64,000 nt of DNA from contig NZ_JACHGY010000001.1 of the NCBI RefSeq assembly GCF_014207595.1, positions 558,001-622,000 of the forward strand, written 5' to 3'. The notes beneath the pieces are model-generated. The model was not told where the DNA came from and did not search any database. It was given only the letters and a program-made list of their open reading frames with translations. Made by a program: the position numbers and the translations under genes. Within the stretch, counting starts at the first letter, position 1, and the number at the start of each line of letters is the position of its first letter. Shown one piece after another: positions 17,438 to 25,015 of the stretch. The stretch comes from Algisphaera agarilytica. Lineage in GTDB: Bacteria > Planctomycetota > Phycisphaerae > Phycisphaerales > Phycisphaeraceae.

Positions 17438-18733
17438 ATGACTTCGACGACCGCCCCTGCTACCAATTTCTACGACGTGATGGCCGAACGCGGCCTGGTC
17501 GCCCAGTGCACCGAGACCGACGACGGCATCCGCAAACGCCTGTCGCAGCCCGTGACCGCGTACTGCGGCTTCGATCCCACGGCCGACTCGCTGCATGTGG
17601 GCAGCCTCGTGCCGATCATGGGCCTGGCCCACCTGCAGCGCTGCGGGCACCGGCCGCTGGTCCTGGTCGGCGGGGCCACGGGCATGGTCGGCGACCCCTC
17701 GGGCAAGTCCGAGGCCCGCAACATGCTCGACGAGCAGACCCTGCAGCACAACGTCGAAGCCATCGCGAAACAGATCGGCCGGTTCCTACGCTTCGCCCCA
17801 GACAACACGCCGAGCGACGACGACGCGTCGGCGGCGCTCATGCTGAATAACTACGACTGGATCGGCCCGCTGTCGTGGCTGGAGGTCCTGCGCGATGTCG
17901 GCAGCAAGATGAGCGTCAACCGCATGATCGGCATGGAGTCGGTCAAGCAGCGCATGACCGGCGAGGGCGAGGGCATCAGCTACCTCGAGTTCAGCTACAT
18001 GCTGCTGCAGGCCTACGACTTCGCCCACCTGTTCAACGAACACCGCTGCACGCTGCAGATCGGCGGACAGGACCAGTGGGGCAACATCGTCATGGGCATC
18101 GAGCTCGGGCGTAAGCTCCACGACGCGGAGCTTGCCGGGCTGACCTTCCCGCTGGTGACCAAGAGCGACGGCGGCAAGTTCGGCAAGAGCGAGGCGGGCA
18201 ACGTCTGGCTCGACGCGAACCGCACCAGCCCGTTCGACTTCTACCAGTTCTGGCGCAACGTGGCCGACGCGGATGTGGGCCGATACCTGGGCTACTTCAC
18301 GTTCCTGCCGATGGACGAGGTGAACCAGCTCGCCTCGGCCGAGGGGCAGGCGATCAACGAATCGAAGATCCGCTTGGCGTACGAAGTGACCAAGCTTGTC
18401 CACGGTGAAGACGAAGCCGTGAAAGCACGCGACGCGGCGAGCGGCGCGTTTGCCGGCGGCGGTGGCGTGGACGTCACGGGCGACTCGATCCCCAGCGCGA
18501 CGATCACGCAGGACGAACTCGCGGCCGAGCCGAGCGTACTGGACCTGCTGGTGACCGCCGGGCTGGCCAAGTCCAAGGGCGAGGCCCGTCGGCTGGTTCA
18601 GGGCGGCGGGGTGAAGGTGCACGACACCAAGATCGCCGACATCGGCCATACTGTGGGGGTCGCCGACGCCCCCGATGGATACGTCCTGCTGCGGGCCGGT
18701 AAAAAACGCCTGTTCCGTTTCGACCTCGCTTAA
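17438..18733 (+). CDS. tyrS: Tyrosyl-tRNA synthetase
   Basis: TyrS (431 residues from the ATG at 17438) charges tRNA-Tyr. The class I signatures are visible: DPTADSLHVGSLV (the HIGH-equivalent HVGS at residues 53-56) and KFGKSEAGNVWLD (the KMSKS-equivalent KFGKS near residues 247-251). The Tyr-binding region contains GQDQWGNIVMGIELGRKL. A C-terminal S4 domain (LAKSKGEARRLVQGGGVKVH) contacts the tRNA. The reading frame continues upstream to 17324 inside the DCC gene, but the family alignment and the -10-like box place the start at 17438. The next gene (DUF502) begins 15 bases after the stop and may be cotranscribed. Confidence 0.97.
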   Translation: MTSTTAPATNFYDVMAERGLVAQCTETDDGIRKRLSQPVTAYCGFDPTADSLHVGSLVPIMGLAHLQRCGHRPLVLVGGATGMVGDPSGKSEARNMLDEQTLQHNVEAIAKQIGRFLRFAPDNTPSDDDASAALMLNNYDWIGPLSWLEVLRDVGSKMSVNRMIGMESVKQRMTGEGEGISYLEFSYMLLQAYDFAHLFNEHRCTLQIGGQDQWGNIVMGIELGRKLHDAELAGLTFPLVTKSDGGKFGKSEAGNVWLDANRTSPFDFYQFWRNVADADVGRYLGYFTFLPMDEVNQLASAEGQAINESKIRLAYEVTKLVHGEDEAVKARDAASGAFAGGGGVDVTGDSIPSATITQDELAAEPSVLDLLVTAGLAKSKGEARRLVQGGGVKVHDTKIADIGHTVGVADAPDGYVLLRAGKKRLFRFDLA

Positions 18734-18748
18734 AGTTCCGCCCGCCCC

Positions 18749-19735
18749 ATGCCTTCCAACCAACCCCACATCCCCGAACGCAGCTTCGGCAAAGACTTCA
18801 AGACCTTCTTTCTCCGCGGCCTGGCGATCGTGCTGCCCACCGCGCTGACGATCTGGCTGCTGGTGATCGCTTACCAGTTCGTGAACCAGAACATCGCGGG
18901 GCCGATTAACTCCGGCGTGCGGGCGGCGGTGATTCAGTTCTCGAACTGGCCCGAGCCACAAGATAAAGACTTCGTGGAGATCTTCGACGACCTACCGAAG
19001 ATCCGGCAAGACGATTGGGAAATCACTGAGTTGGACCGCATCGAAAAAGAGCTGGGCCTCAATAACCTGCCCGGCTCGGTGCAAAGGACCAAACGACTGG
19101 AGTGGATGAAGTCTCAGGACGACATCGTCTTCGAGGCACGCCTCCATGCATTCGAAGAGCAGTGGGACAGCATCCGCGTCGGCGACTTCCGCGTGCTCAA
19201 CCTCATCGGGATCGTCCTGGCAATCATCCTGATCTACATCGCCGGGGTCCTGGTCACCAGCTTTATCGGCCGGCGCTTCTACCGCATGGGCGAGAACCTG
19301 ATCAGTCGGGTGCCGCTGGTTCGCAGCGTCTATCCCGCAGTGAAACAGGTCACCGACTTCTTCTTCAGCGACGACCCGGACGAGAAGATCGACTTCAACC
19401 GCGTGGTCGCGGTGCAGTACCCCCGCAAGGGGCTGTGGTCGGTCGGGCTGGTCACCGGCGACACGATGCAGCTCATCGAGACCACGGCCGGGCAGCCCTG
19501 CCTGACCGTGTTCGTGCCCAGCAGCCCCACGCCGTTTACCGGCTACGTCATCACCGTGCCCAAGGTCGACACGATCGACCTGCCCATCACCGTCGAAGAG
19601 GCCCTGAAATTCGCGGTGTCCGGCGGCGTGGTCATCCCGCAGAATCAGGTCATCAAGCGGGCGGGTGCCGAGCAGATGGTCCTGCCCGGCACCGAGGCGG
19701 AAGCCGAAGAATCTCCCACATCCGCGGCGGACTGA
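18749..19735 (+). CDS. DUF502 family inner-membrane protein
   Basis: This 328-residue membrane protein has two clear hydrophobic helices: FLRGLAIVLPTALTIWLLVI (residues about 26-45) and LIGIVLAIILIYIAGVLVTS (about 152-171). The family-typical block follows (GRRFYRMGENLISRVPLVRS, then YPAVKQVTDFFFS) and a conserved soluble C-terminal domain (GLVTG, VFVPSSPTPFTGYVITVPK). DUF502 proteins are widespread but have no agreed function; plant homologues (LIKE-COV) act in trafficking. An unusual charged insert of about 80 residues lies between the two helices (EDWEITELDRI-type sequence around residues 75-130), longer than I expect for the family. It probably shares a transcript with tyrS. Confidence 0.88.
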   Translation: MPSNQPHIPERSFGKDFKTFFLRGLAIVLPTALTIWLLVIAYQFVNQNIAGPINSGVRAAVIQFSNWPEPQDKDFVEIFDDLPKIRQDDWEITELDRIEKELGLNNLPGSVQRTKRLEWMKSQDDIVFEARLHAFEEQWDSIRVGDFRVLNLIGIVLAIILIYIAGVLVTSFIGRRFYRMGENLISRVPLVRSVYPAVKQVTDFFFSDDPDEKIDFNRVVAVQYPRKGLWSVGLVTGDTMQLIETTAGQPCLTVFVPSSPTPFTGYVITVPKVDTIDLPITVEEALKFAVSGGVVIPQNQVIKRAGAEQMVLPGTEAEAEESPTSAAD

Positions 19736-19812
19736 TCTTCGGCGGTCGGGTACGATGGTCTTAGATCGATCTGCTCGATTTGCTTCTTCGTTTCACTCTC
19801 TCGGAGCCCGCA

Positions 19813-20115
19813 ATGGACATCCTCGTCAACGGCCGTCACCTGGAAATCACCGACCCCATCCGCGATTACACGCACGAGAAGGCCGGCAAGCTGTCGCGGT
19901 ATTTCGACCGCATCTCGAAGGTTGAGGTCGTGTTGACCCACAAGGACGCCCACTCCTACGACGTCGAGATGATCGCCCACGTGGACGGCCACGAACACTT
20001 TGTCTCCCACGGCACGCACGACGACGTCTACACCGCGATCGATACCGCCGAGTCCAAGCTCGCCCGCCAACTGACCGACCACAAGGACAAGCTGGTGCAC
20101 CGCAACCGGGGATGA
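19813..20115 (+). CDS. hpf: Ribosome hibernation promoting factor (short HPF/RaiA type)
   Basis: The 100-residue product matches the short HPF/YfiA family (95-115), which binds the 30S decoding region and promotes ribosome inactivation in stationary phase. The recognisable pattern is VNGRHLEITDPIRDYTHEKA (residues about 5-24), then LSRYFDRISKVEVVL and the C-terminal DDVYTAIDTAESKLARQLTD. The start is the ATG at 19813 with GGAG about 7 bases upstream; the frame reaches 19780 but that part lacks similarity. It precedes a PTS EIIA and an HPr gene, the same order (hpf, ptsN, then a HPr-type gene) found downstream of rpoN in many bacteria, although rpoN is not here. Confidence 0.94.
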   Translation: MDILVNGRHLEITDPIRDYTHEKAGKLSRYFDRISKVEVVLTHKDAHSYDVEMIAHVDGHEHFVSHGTHDDVYTAIDTAESKLARQLTDHKDKLVHRNRG

Positions 20116-20159
20116 TGCCTGAAACACTTGCGGCCCCGACGCCGGCCGATTCGGTTTGG

Positions 20160-20165
20160 TATAAC
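20160..20165 (+). promoter_or_regulatory. Candidate -10 box upstream of the EIIA gene
   Basis: TATAAC lies about 30 bases before the ATG at 20195, which would allow independent transcription of the PTS gene. The -35 region is not convincing. Confidence 0.3.
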
Positions 20166-20194
20166 GGGGCGTCCTTTTCCTCCCGAGACAGGTT

Positions 20195-20665
20195 ATGAAA
20201 CTTAGTGACTTTGTAATCTCCGACGCGATTCTCCCCGAGCTCAAGGCCGCCTCCCGCGACGAGGTCGTGGAAGAGCTGGTCGATGCCCTGATCGCCGCCG
20301 GTGCCGCCCCGGCCGACCTGAAAGACACGCTGATCGCCGAGATCCTCAAGCGTGAGAAGAACGGCTCGACCGGCTTCGGCAAGGGCGTGGCCATCCCCCA
20401 CGTCAAGCACGACCAGATCAAGAAGGTGGCCGCCGCCATCGGCATCAGCCAGACCGGCGTCGACTACAACGCGCTGGACAAGCAGCCCGTGTATTCGATC
20501 TTCATGCTGCTGTCCCCCGCCGACCAGCCCGACCAGCACCTGCACGCGATGGAGAACATCTTCGCGAACCTGCAGAACGACACCTTCCGCAGCTTCCTCC
20601 GCCAGGCCCAGGACCACGACGCGGTCACCACCCTGCTCGCCGAGGCCGACGCGAAGGAACTCTGA
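20195..20665 (+). CDS. ptsN: PTS EIIA domain protein, nitrogen-regulatory (PtsN) type
   Basis: The 156-residue cytoplasmic protein is a single mannitol/fructose-type EIIA domain, a phosphoryl acceptor from HPr. The active-site His69 lies in GFGKGVAIPHVKHD, preceded by ILKREKNGSTG, both classic for PtsN. KQPVYSIFMLLSPADQPDQH and the C-terminal AMENIFANLQ helix complete the fold. No membrane EIIBC gene is nearby, so it is more likely regulatory than a sugar transporter part. The neighbours hpf and HPr support the PtsN assignment. EI (ptsI/ptsP) is not in the window. The start is the first ATG, with a weak upstream GAGACAGG. Confidence 0.9.
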   Translation: MKLSDFVISDAILPELKAASRDEVVEELVDALIAAGAAPADLKDTLIAEILKREKNGSTGFGKGVAIPHVKHDQIKKVAAAIGISQTGVDYNALDKQPVYSIFMLLSPADQPDQHLHAMENIFANLQNDTFRSFLRQAQDHDAVTTLLAEADAKEL

Positions 20666-20670
20666 ATAAC

Positions 20671-20767
20671 AATTGGTGATTGTGTGATTTGGCGATTGGC
20701 CAAGCGACGCAATCCTTTTCGCCATCGCTTGCGTCTTCACAATCACTAAATCGCTAAATCGCCCAAT
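20671..20767. repeat. Imperfect palindromic GATT-type element (copy 2)
   Basis: The left arm AATTGGTGATTGTGTGATTT is mirrored by a right arm AATCACTAAATCGCTAAATC. The centre holds GCGACGCAATCC and, inverted, ATCGCTTGCGTC. It fills the ptsN-HPr gap and ends at the HPr start codon. It is related in design, though not identical, to the element at 15285-15398. Confidence 0.75.
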
Positions 20768-21038
20768 GTCCTCTGCTTCCGCCAACCTGACGATCAGTAA
20801 CCGCCTGGGCCTGCACGCCCGGCCGGCGATGTCGTTGGTGGATACCGCCAGCACATTCAGCAGCGACATCAAGATCGCCAAGGGGGCTCAGGTGGTGGAC
20901 GCCAAGAGCATCATGCAGCTCATGATGCTCGCCGCGACCAAGGGGACTGAACTGGTCGTCACCGCCGACGGCCCGGACGCCGACGACGCCATCGCCGCGA
21001 TCACCGCGCTGGTCAACTCCAAGTTCGACGAAGATTAA
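20766..21038 (+). CDS. Phosphocarrier protein HPr
   Basis: This 90-residue protein shows the HPr signature: NRLGLHARPAM with the phospho-accepting His17, and the regulatory-helix region DAKSIMQLMMLAATKG with Ser48, the position phosphorylated by HPr kinase in some phyla. It transfers phosphate from EI to EIIA proteins, here most likely to the PtsN-type EIIA encoded just upstream. Whether it serves a sugar PTS or only regulation cannot be told; absence of EII transporter genes favours regulation (NPr-like). No Shine-Dalgarno is visible, because the palindromic repeat ends at the start codon; a TAAATC hexamer from that repeat ends 5 bases before the ATG. Confidence 0.94.
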   Translation: MSSASANLTISNRLGLHARPAMSLVDTASTFSSDIKIAKGAQVVDAKSIMQLMMLAATKGTELVVTADGPDADDAIAAITALVNSKFDED

Positions 21039-21051
21039 CCGCCCCATTTAG

Positions 21052-21070
21052 CCCCGGGCTTCGCCCGGGG
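21052..21070. terminator. GC-rich hairpin between convergent HPr and pssA genes
   Basis: A perfect 8-base-pair stem (CCCCGGGC / GCCCGGGG, loop TTC) lies between the HPr stop at 21038 and the pssA stop at 21114. It lacks a T-tract, so termination activity is uncertain. Confidence 0.5.
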
Positions 21071-21113
21071 TCGGCGGCATGATCCAAACCCCCGAGCACA
21101 ACCCGGTAAAAAA

Positions 21114-22013
21114 TCAACCCCGCCCCTTACGCCAAGCCGCCGAAACCGGCCCGCTCACCGCGTACGCCACAAAACCACCCGCGATCGCGGGCTGGGGCCA
21201 GACCAACAGCAGCAGCAACACCACCACCGCCATCGCCACCGACAAAAACGGAGCCCGGCCGCGGACGTAGCGGTTCATCACGTGGACGTAGCGGAACCGG
21301 CTGACCATGGCCAGGGCACACAGCAGCGTCGCGCCCAGCAAGCCATAAGCCGCGAGCCCCGCGCCGAACGATTCGTTGTTGTTCGCCCAGATGTGTTGAT
21401 GCAGGAGCGCCAGCCCCGCCACGGCCCCCGCCGCCCCCGGGGAGGGAAGCCCATCAAACGACAGGTGCGAGCCGACCGTGGCGTCTTCCACCTCGATGTT
21501 GAAACGCGCCAGCCTCAGCCCCGCACAGGCGACGTAGATCGCGGCGACCGCCAAGCCCAGGCGATCGTAGAACGTGTCGCCGGTGTCGGAGAAGTAAGGC
21601 GCCTGGACACCGATGATCTGGACAAGGATGAACGCCGGGGCGACGCCGAAGGTGACCATGTCGGCCATCGAGTCGAGCTGCTCGCCCAACTCGCTGGTGC
21701 TGCGGGTCATCCGGGCGACCCGGCCGTCGAGCGCATCGGCGATCTGCCCGATGAAAATGAACATCGCGGCACAGGTCAACGGCGTCCAGTTGAACGCCAT
21801 GGGGGTGTCCATCGGCCGGGACGCCACAAACACCGCCATGAACCCGCACAAGAGGTTGCCCAACGTAAATAGGGTCGGGACCACCGCGATCGTCTTGCCG
21901 CGGAGGTTTCGCCGACGGGGCGAATCGTCGGAAGGCGAGGACTCCGCCATTTCCTCGGGGTCACCCGGGGCTGAGCCGTCTTCCGGAGTTGTTTCAGTCA
22001 TGCGAAAACCCAT
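21114..22013 (-). CDS. pssA: CDP-diacylglycerol-serine O-phosphatidyltransferase
   Basis: PssA joins CDP-diacylglycerol and serine to make phosphatidylserine in the membrane. The CDP-alcohol phosphotransferase motif is complete: DALDGRVARMTRSTSELGEQ continuing to LDSMADMVTFG (DGx2ARx8Gx3Dx3D). About seven hydrophobic segments follow VVPTLFTLGNLLCGFMAVF. Length from the ATG at 22013 is 299 residues, with a hydrophilic acidic leader of about 45 residues. The start is supported by a TAAAAT box ending 8 bases upstream; an ATG at 22001 is the alternative. The frame is open to 22256, but that part overlaps the divergent DUF2752 gene and is discarded. CdsA, which makes its substrate, is encoded at 43353-44222. 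Confidence 0.93.
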   Translation of the reverse strand: MGFRMTETTPEDGSAPGDPEEMAESSPSDDSPRRRNLRGKTIAVVPTLFTLGNLLCGFMAVFVASRPMDTPMAFNWTPLTCAAMFIFIGQIADALDGRVARMTRSTSELGEQLDSMADMVTFGVAPAFILVQIIGVQAPYFSDTGDTFYDRLGLAVAAIYVACAGLRLARFNIEVEDATVGSHLSFDGLPSPGAAGAVAGLALLHQHIWANNNESFGAGLAAYGLLGATLLCALAMVSRFRYVHVMNRYVRGRAPFLSVAMAVVVLLLLLVWPQPAIAGGFVAYAVSGPVSAAWRKGRG

Positions 22014-22021
22014 GGGACGGC

Positions 22022-22027
22022 ATTTTA
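22022..22027 (-). promoter_or_regulatory. -10-like box directly upstream of pssA
   Basis: On the minus strand TAAAAT ends 8 bases before the ATG at 22013. No Shine-Dalgarno precedes that ATG. Confidence 0.4.
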
Positions 22028-22073
22028 ACCGCTGGCTCGACCATGGACCGCCGAGCCCCCGCGAGGTATCTTG

Positions 22074-22571
22074 ATGGACTGCATGAATCAGGCGGTTACC
22101 CCCCCATCTCCCGTCCGGCCCGAACTGCCGACCCACCGGGTCCGTGAGGCCTCGTGGTCCGCTCGGTTGATCGCGTTGGTGATCTTTGCCCCGGCACTGG
22201 CGGTGCTGCTCACCGCCTCCTCGTTGACCGCCAACGACGAAGGCATCGGCACCCACACCCAGCTCGGACTGGCCCCCTGCGGGTTCAAATCCTCAACGGG
22301 CCTGCCGTGCGCTACCTGCGGGATGACCACCTCCTTCACCCACGCGGCCGACGGCCATCTGCTCACAGCCTTCGTCACCCAACCCGCCGGTGCGGTCCTA
22401 GCGGTGCTGACCGCCATGGTCGTTCTGGTCAGCGGCTGGTCGCTGGCGTCGGGCATGTCGCTTGTGCCGATCGGTATCGCGCTCTGGCGGCCCCGGGTCA
22501 TCATCACGATGATCGCGCTGATCCTGGGCGGTTGGCTGTACACCCTGATCAAGACCGCAGTGCTTCAATGA
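22074..22571 (+). CDS. DUF2752 membrane protein
   Basis: The 165-residue product has a DUF2752 core, LGLAPCGFKSSTGLPCATCG followed by MTTSF (residues about 68-92), the hallmark Cys-containing motif of this small membrane family. Hydrophobic helices flank it (LIALVIFAPALAVLLTA, AGAVLAVLTAMVVLVSGW, VIITMIALILGGWLYTLI). The function of DUF2752 is unknown. The ATG at 22074 (or 22083) is preferred over the TTG at 22071. Its stop overlaps the next start in an ATGA arrangement, so it is translationally coupled to the lipoprotein gene and appears to lead a five-gene operon. It is divergent from pssA with only 60 bases between the starts. Confidence 0.85.
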   Translation: MDCMNQAVTPPSPVRPELPTHRVREASWSARLIALVIFAPALAVLLTASSLTANDEGIGTHTQLGLAPCGFKSSTGLPCATCGMTTSFTHAADGHLLTAFVTQPAGAVLAVLTAMVVLVSGWSLASGMSLVPIGIALWRPRVIITMIALILGGWLYTLIKTAVLQ

Positions 22572-23302
22572 ATGTTCCGCAACGAGCCGTTGCTTTCCTT
22601 CCGAGCCTTTTCCTTATGCCGTACCTGCTTCCCCGCACCCACCGCACCACCCCACGGCCAAGTCGGGCCGGGCTGGTTACCTTGCTCATGCTCCCGCTTC
22701 TGCTAAGCGGGTGTAACTTCATCGCCTGGGGAGCCGCTGCGTCGCGTCCCGACGACGAGGCCACCGTCGAAGTCGCCGCGGAATACCTGGACCTCGTTGA
22801 TAAACGCGTGGCGGTGATGGTCTCGGCCGACGAGTACACATTGTTCCGTTTCCCCCGTGCCACCGATAATGTCGGGCAATCCGTGGGCAACGCGATCCAC
22901 GCCAACGTCGAAAACGCGGTCGTCTCGATCCCCCGCGAAGTCGCCCGCTACCAACGCAAGAACCCGTACTGGATCACCAGCCGCCCCAGCCGATTGATCG
23001 CCGACCTCGGCGTGGACCGACTGGTGGTGATCGACCTCAACGAATACCGCACCAACGAAGAAGGCAACTCCAGCGTCTGGCGTGGCGTCATCGACGGCAC
23101 CGTCACGGTGTACGAAGCCGACGGCGAAGACCCCGACAACGCCACCTTCCAGCGGCCGGTCCGGGCCGAGTACCCCGAGGGCGGCACTTTTGGTTTGGTC
23201 AGCGCCGACGCCGATCAGCACAAGATCGAGGCGGCCGCGCTCCAGCGTTTCACCCTCCGGGCGGCCGGCTTGTTTTACGACCACGAGGATGTGCCGCGAT
23301 GA
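22568..23302 (+). CDS. Lipoprotein, TolB-N/CsgG-like fold suspected (first of a pair)
   Basis: Starting at the ATG at 22568 (ATGA overlap with the DUF2752 gene) gives 244 residues; a second ATG at 22618 would give a more usual signal peptide. The hydrophobic segment LVTLLMLPLLLSGCNF ends in a good lipobox, so an outer-membrane-associated lipoprotein is likely. The mature part alternates strands and helices: KRVAVMVSADEYTLFRFP, SVGNAIHANVENAVVSIPRE, LIADLGVDRLVVIDLNEY. That pattern, an N-terminal 'vav' strand and a later 'lGvdrvv' strand, recalls CsgG/TolB-N-type lipoproteins, but this is only an inference. The next gene encodes a similarly built lipoprotein and overlaps by four bases. Confidence 0.7.
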   Translation: MNVPQRAVAFLPSLFLMPYLLPRTHRTTPRPSRAGLVTLLMLPLLLSGCNFIAWGAAASRPDDEATVEVAAEYLDLVDKRVAVMVSADEYTLFRFPRATDNVGQSVGNAIHANVENAVVSIPREVARYQRKNPYWITSRPSRLIADLGVDRLVVIDLNEYRTNEEGNSSVWRGVIDGTVTVYEADGEDPDNATFQRPVRAEYPEGGTFGLVSADADQHKIEAAALQRFTLRAAGLFYDHEDVPR

Positions 23303-23997
23303 AGACGCCCCCCCGCCGCCGATGGACTTGCCTGGCAGCGTTGCTGTCGCTCCCGATGATCATGGCTGTGCCGGCTTGTGAACAAGCGGCGGTTCTCGCC
23401 GAGGCCGTCAGTGGCCCGGAGAAGGTTGAGCCGTTGTACGTTCTGCCCGACGTTCCGACGCTTGTGATGGTGGACGACCCCAAGCACCTGCTGAGCAACC
23501 CCGGCCTGGCCCGGCAGATCGCGACCACCGCGATCCACTATCTCGAATTCCACGAAGCACTGCCCACGGCCCAATTCATCAAGCCCCGCGAACTAGCCAA
23601 GCTCGAAGCCGAGTTGGGCGACCGCTGGGCCTCGACACCGATCGATGAAGTCGGCCGACGCCTCGGGGCCGAGCAAGTCATCTACGCCAAGATCAACTCC
23701 GCGCAGTTTCACGTGGTGGACACGCTGTACCGCCCCGAAGCGTCGATCGAAGTGAAGATCATCGACGTGGCCGAGGGCAAACGATCCTGGCCCGAAGCCC
23801 CCGCGCTCATCGATCCGGAGAATGTGCCACCGGGCCACATGATCCAGATCAAAGACAACTACGAATCGCGGGACAGCCGATACGTGGGCGACTCCACGCC
23901 GGACGACTTGGCTCGACGCCTCGCCGACGACGCGGGGCTGCGATTGGCCCGGCTGTTTTACCAGTGGCAGAAAGACGCCCCGGGTGCCTCGCTTTGA
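23299..23997 (+). CDS. Lipoprotein, second of the pair
   Basis: The 232-residue product starts at an ATG that overlaps the previous stop (ATGA). It has a basic n-region, a hydrophobic core and a Cys (MAVPACEQ) consistent with a lipobox. As in the preceding protein there is an N-terminal strand (VPTLVMVDDPKHLLSNPG), a long helix, and a later VGRRLGAEQVIYAKINSAQF strand block, so the two may be distant paralogues that act together. EVKIIDVAEGKRSWPE resembles the strand pair seen in periplasmic component lipoproteins. No known domain can be named with confidence. The stop overlaps the probable TTG start of the glycosyltransferase. Confidence 0.68.
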   Translation: MKTPPRRRWTCLAALLSLPMIMAVPACEQAAVLAEAVSGPEKVEPLYVLPDVPTLVMVDDPKHLLSNPGLARQIATTAIHYLEFHEALPTAQFIKPRELAKLEAELGDRWASTPIDEVGRRLGAEQVIYAKINSAQFHVVDTLYRPEASIEVKIIDVAEGKRSWPEAPALIDPENVPPGHMIQIKDNYESRDSRYVGDSTPDDLARRLADDAGLRLARLFYQWQKDAPGASL

Positions 23998-25007
23998 CCA
24001 CCTCGTCCCACCCCCTCCACCTGATCGACCAGGCTTCGCCGCAAGCCCACCCCACCGCCTTGGCGTTAATCGCCAGCCGCGGTGAACCCGCGGTGCTGCT
24101 GGGCAACCAGCAACTCCAACATGCGGCCGAGGTCTCGGGTTTGGTTGACGCTACCTGCCTGCGCGTGCCCGCCGGTTCGGCAACCTGGGGACTGCCGGTG
24201 CTGCGGCAATTTCTTCGCGGAGTGGAGCCCGGGCGTGAGCTGCACGTCTGGTCACTGAGTTGCCTGACCGCGCTCAAACGCCTGGGACGTACCAGCTGCA
24301 CCGTGATGCATATGCTCACCCCGCTGACGCCACGCCAGCTCCAGCGGATGAAACGCCTCGATCGATCCACGCTCCGCTGGCTTGTGCCGGGGGAGTTGTT
24401 GCGCGAGCAGTTGATCGCCCAGGGTTTCACACCCGAACGCATCGGCCTTCAAACACTACCCACGCTTGAACAGGCTGGGGCCATGTTGCAACACGACCGC
24501 GCTTCGCTGCGTGAACGCTGGGGCGTGGATGATGAGATGCCCGTTGTGGCGTTGCTGAGTGATCCCCCCACCGCCGCTCAAGCCCCGTCGATGATGACCG
24601 GCCTGAACCTGGTCAGCCTCGCGGCCGACCGCCCCTTGCGTTTGCTGGTCCACCCCGAGCAGCACGGCCGTTCTCGTACGCAGACCCTGCTTGATCGCTA
24701 CGGCGAACCCGATCGTTTTATCCAAGACACGCAGATCGCCACCCCCTGGGCGGTGCTTCGCGGCTGCGATGCGGTGATGCTGAGCGAACAGCCCGCCCCG
24801 CTGAGCGTGCGCTACGCCTTGGCGGCGGGCCTGCCGGTGGTTGCACCCGATCTTCCCCTGCACCGCGAGGCCTTGGCCAAGGCGGCGGAGGGACAAGCCC
24901 ACTACGCCCTGACCGCCGAGCCCAAACGCATGGCCGACCGGTTGCAACACCGGGCGCTGGGCCTGCCCACCCACCGGTTTGCATACGGCTCGGCCCACGT
25001 GGGCTAG
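23994..25007 (+). CDS. GT-B-type glycosyltransferase-like protein
   Basis: From a TTG at 23994 (overlapping the previous stop as TTGA) the product has 337 residues; an in-frame GTG at 23964 is an alternative. The C-terminal half has the layout of a GT4-type domain: MPVVALLSDPPTAAQAPSMM, RPLRLLVHPEQHGRSRTQTL, then ATPWAVLRGCDAVMLSEQPA and SVRYALAAGLPVVAPDLPLH, which mimic the usual 'ad.fvlPS..E..g....EAma.G.PVva' strand-helix series. The critical Glu of the EX7E motif is not obvious, so activity is uncertain. No signal peptide is present. Its position inside the coupled lipoprotein operon points to a role in modifying envelope glycans or glycolipids. Confidence 0.65.
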   Translation: MTTSSHPLHLIDQASPQAHPTALALIASRGEPAVLLGNQQLQHAAEVSGLVDATCLRVPAGSATWGLPVLRQFLRGVEPGRELHVWSLSCLTALKRLGRTSCTVMHMLTPLTPRQLQRMKRLDRSTLRWLVPGELLREQLIAQGFTPERIGLQTLPTLEQAGAMLQHDRASLRERWGVDDEMPVVALLSDPPTAAQAPSMMTGLNLVSLAADRPLRLLVHPEQHGRSRTQTLLDRYGEPDRFIQDTQIATPWAVLRGCDAVMLSEQPAPLSVRYALAAGLPVVAPDLPLHREALAKAAEGQAHYALTAEPKRMADRLQHRALGLPTHRFAYGSAHVG

Positions 25008-25015
25008 ACTTCCCC

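Noticed and set aside
22285-22295. GGTTCAAATCC resembling a tRNA T-loop
   Set aside because: It is inside the DUF2752 coding sequence and no acceptor stem or anticodon arm can be built around it.
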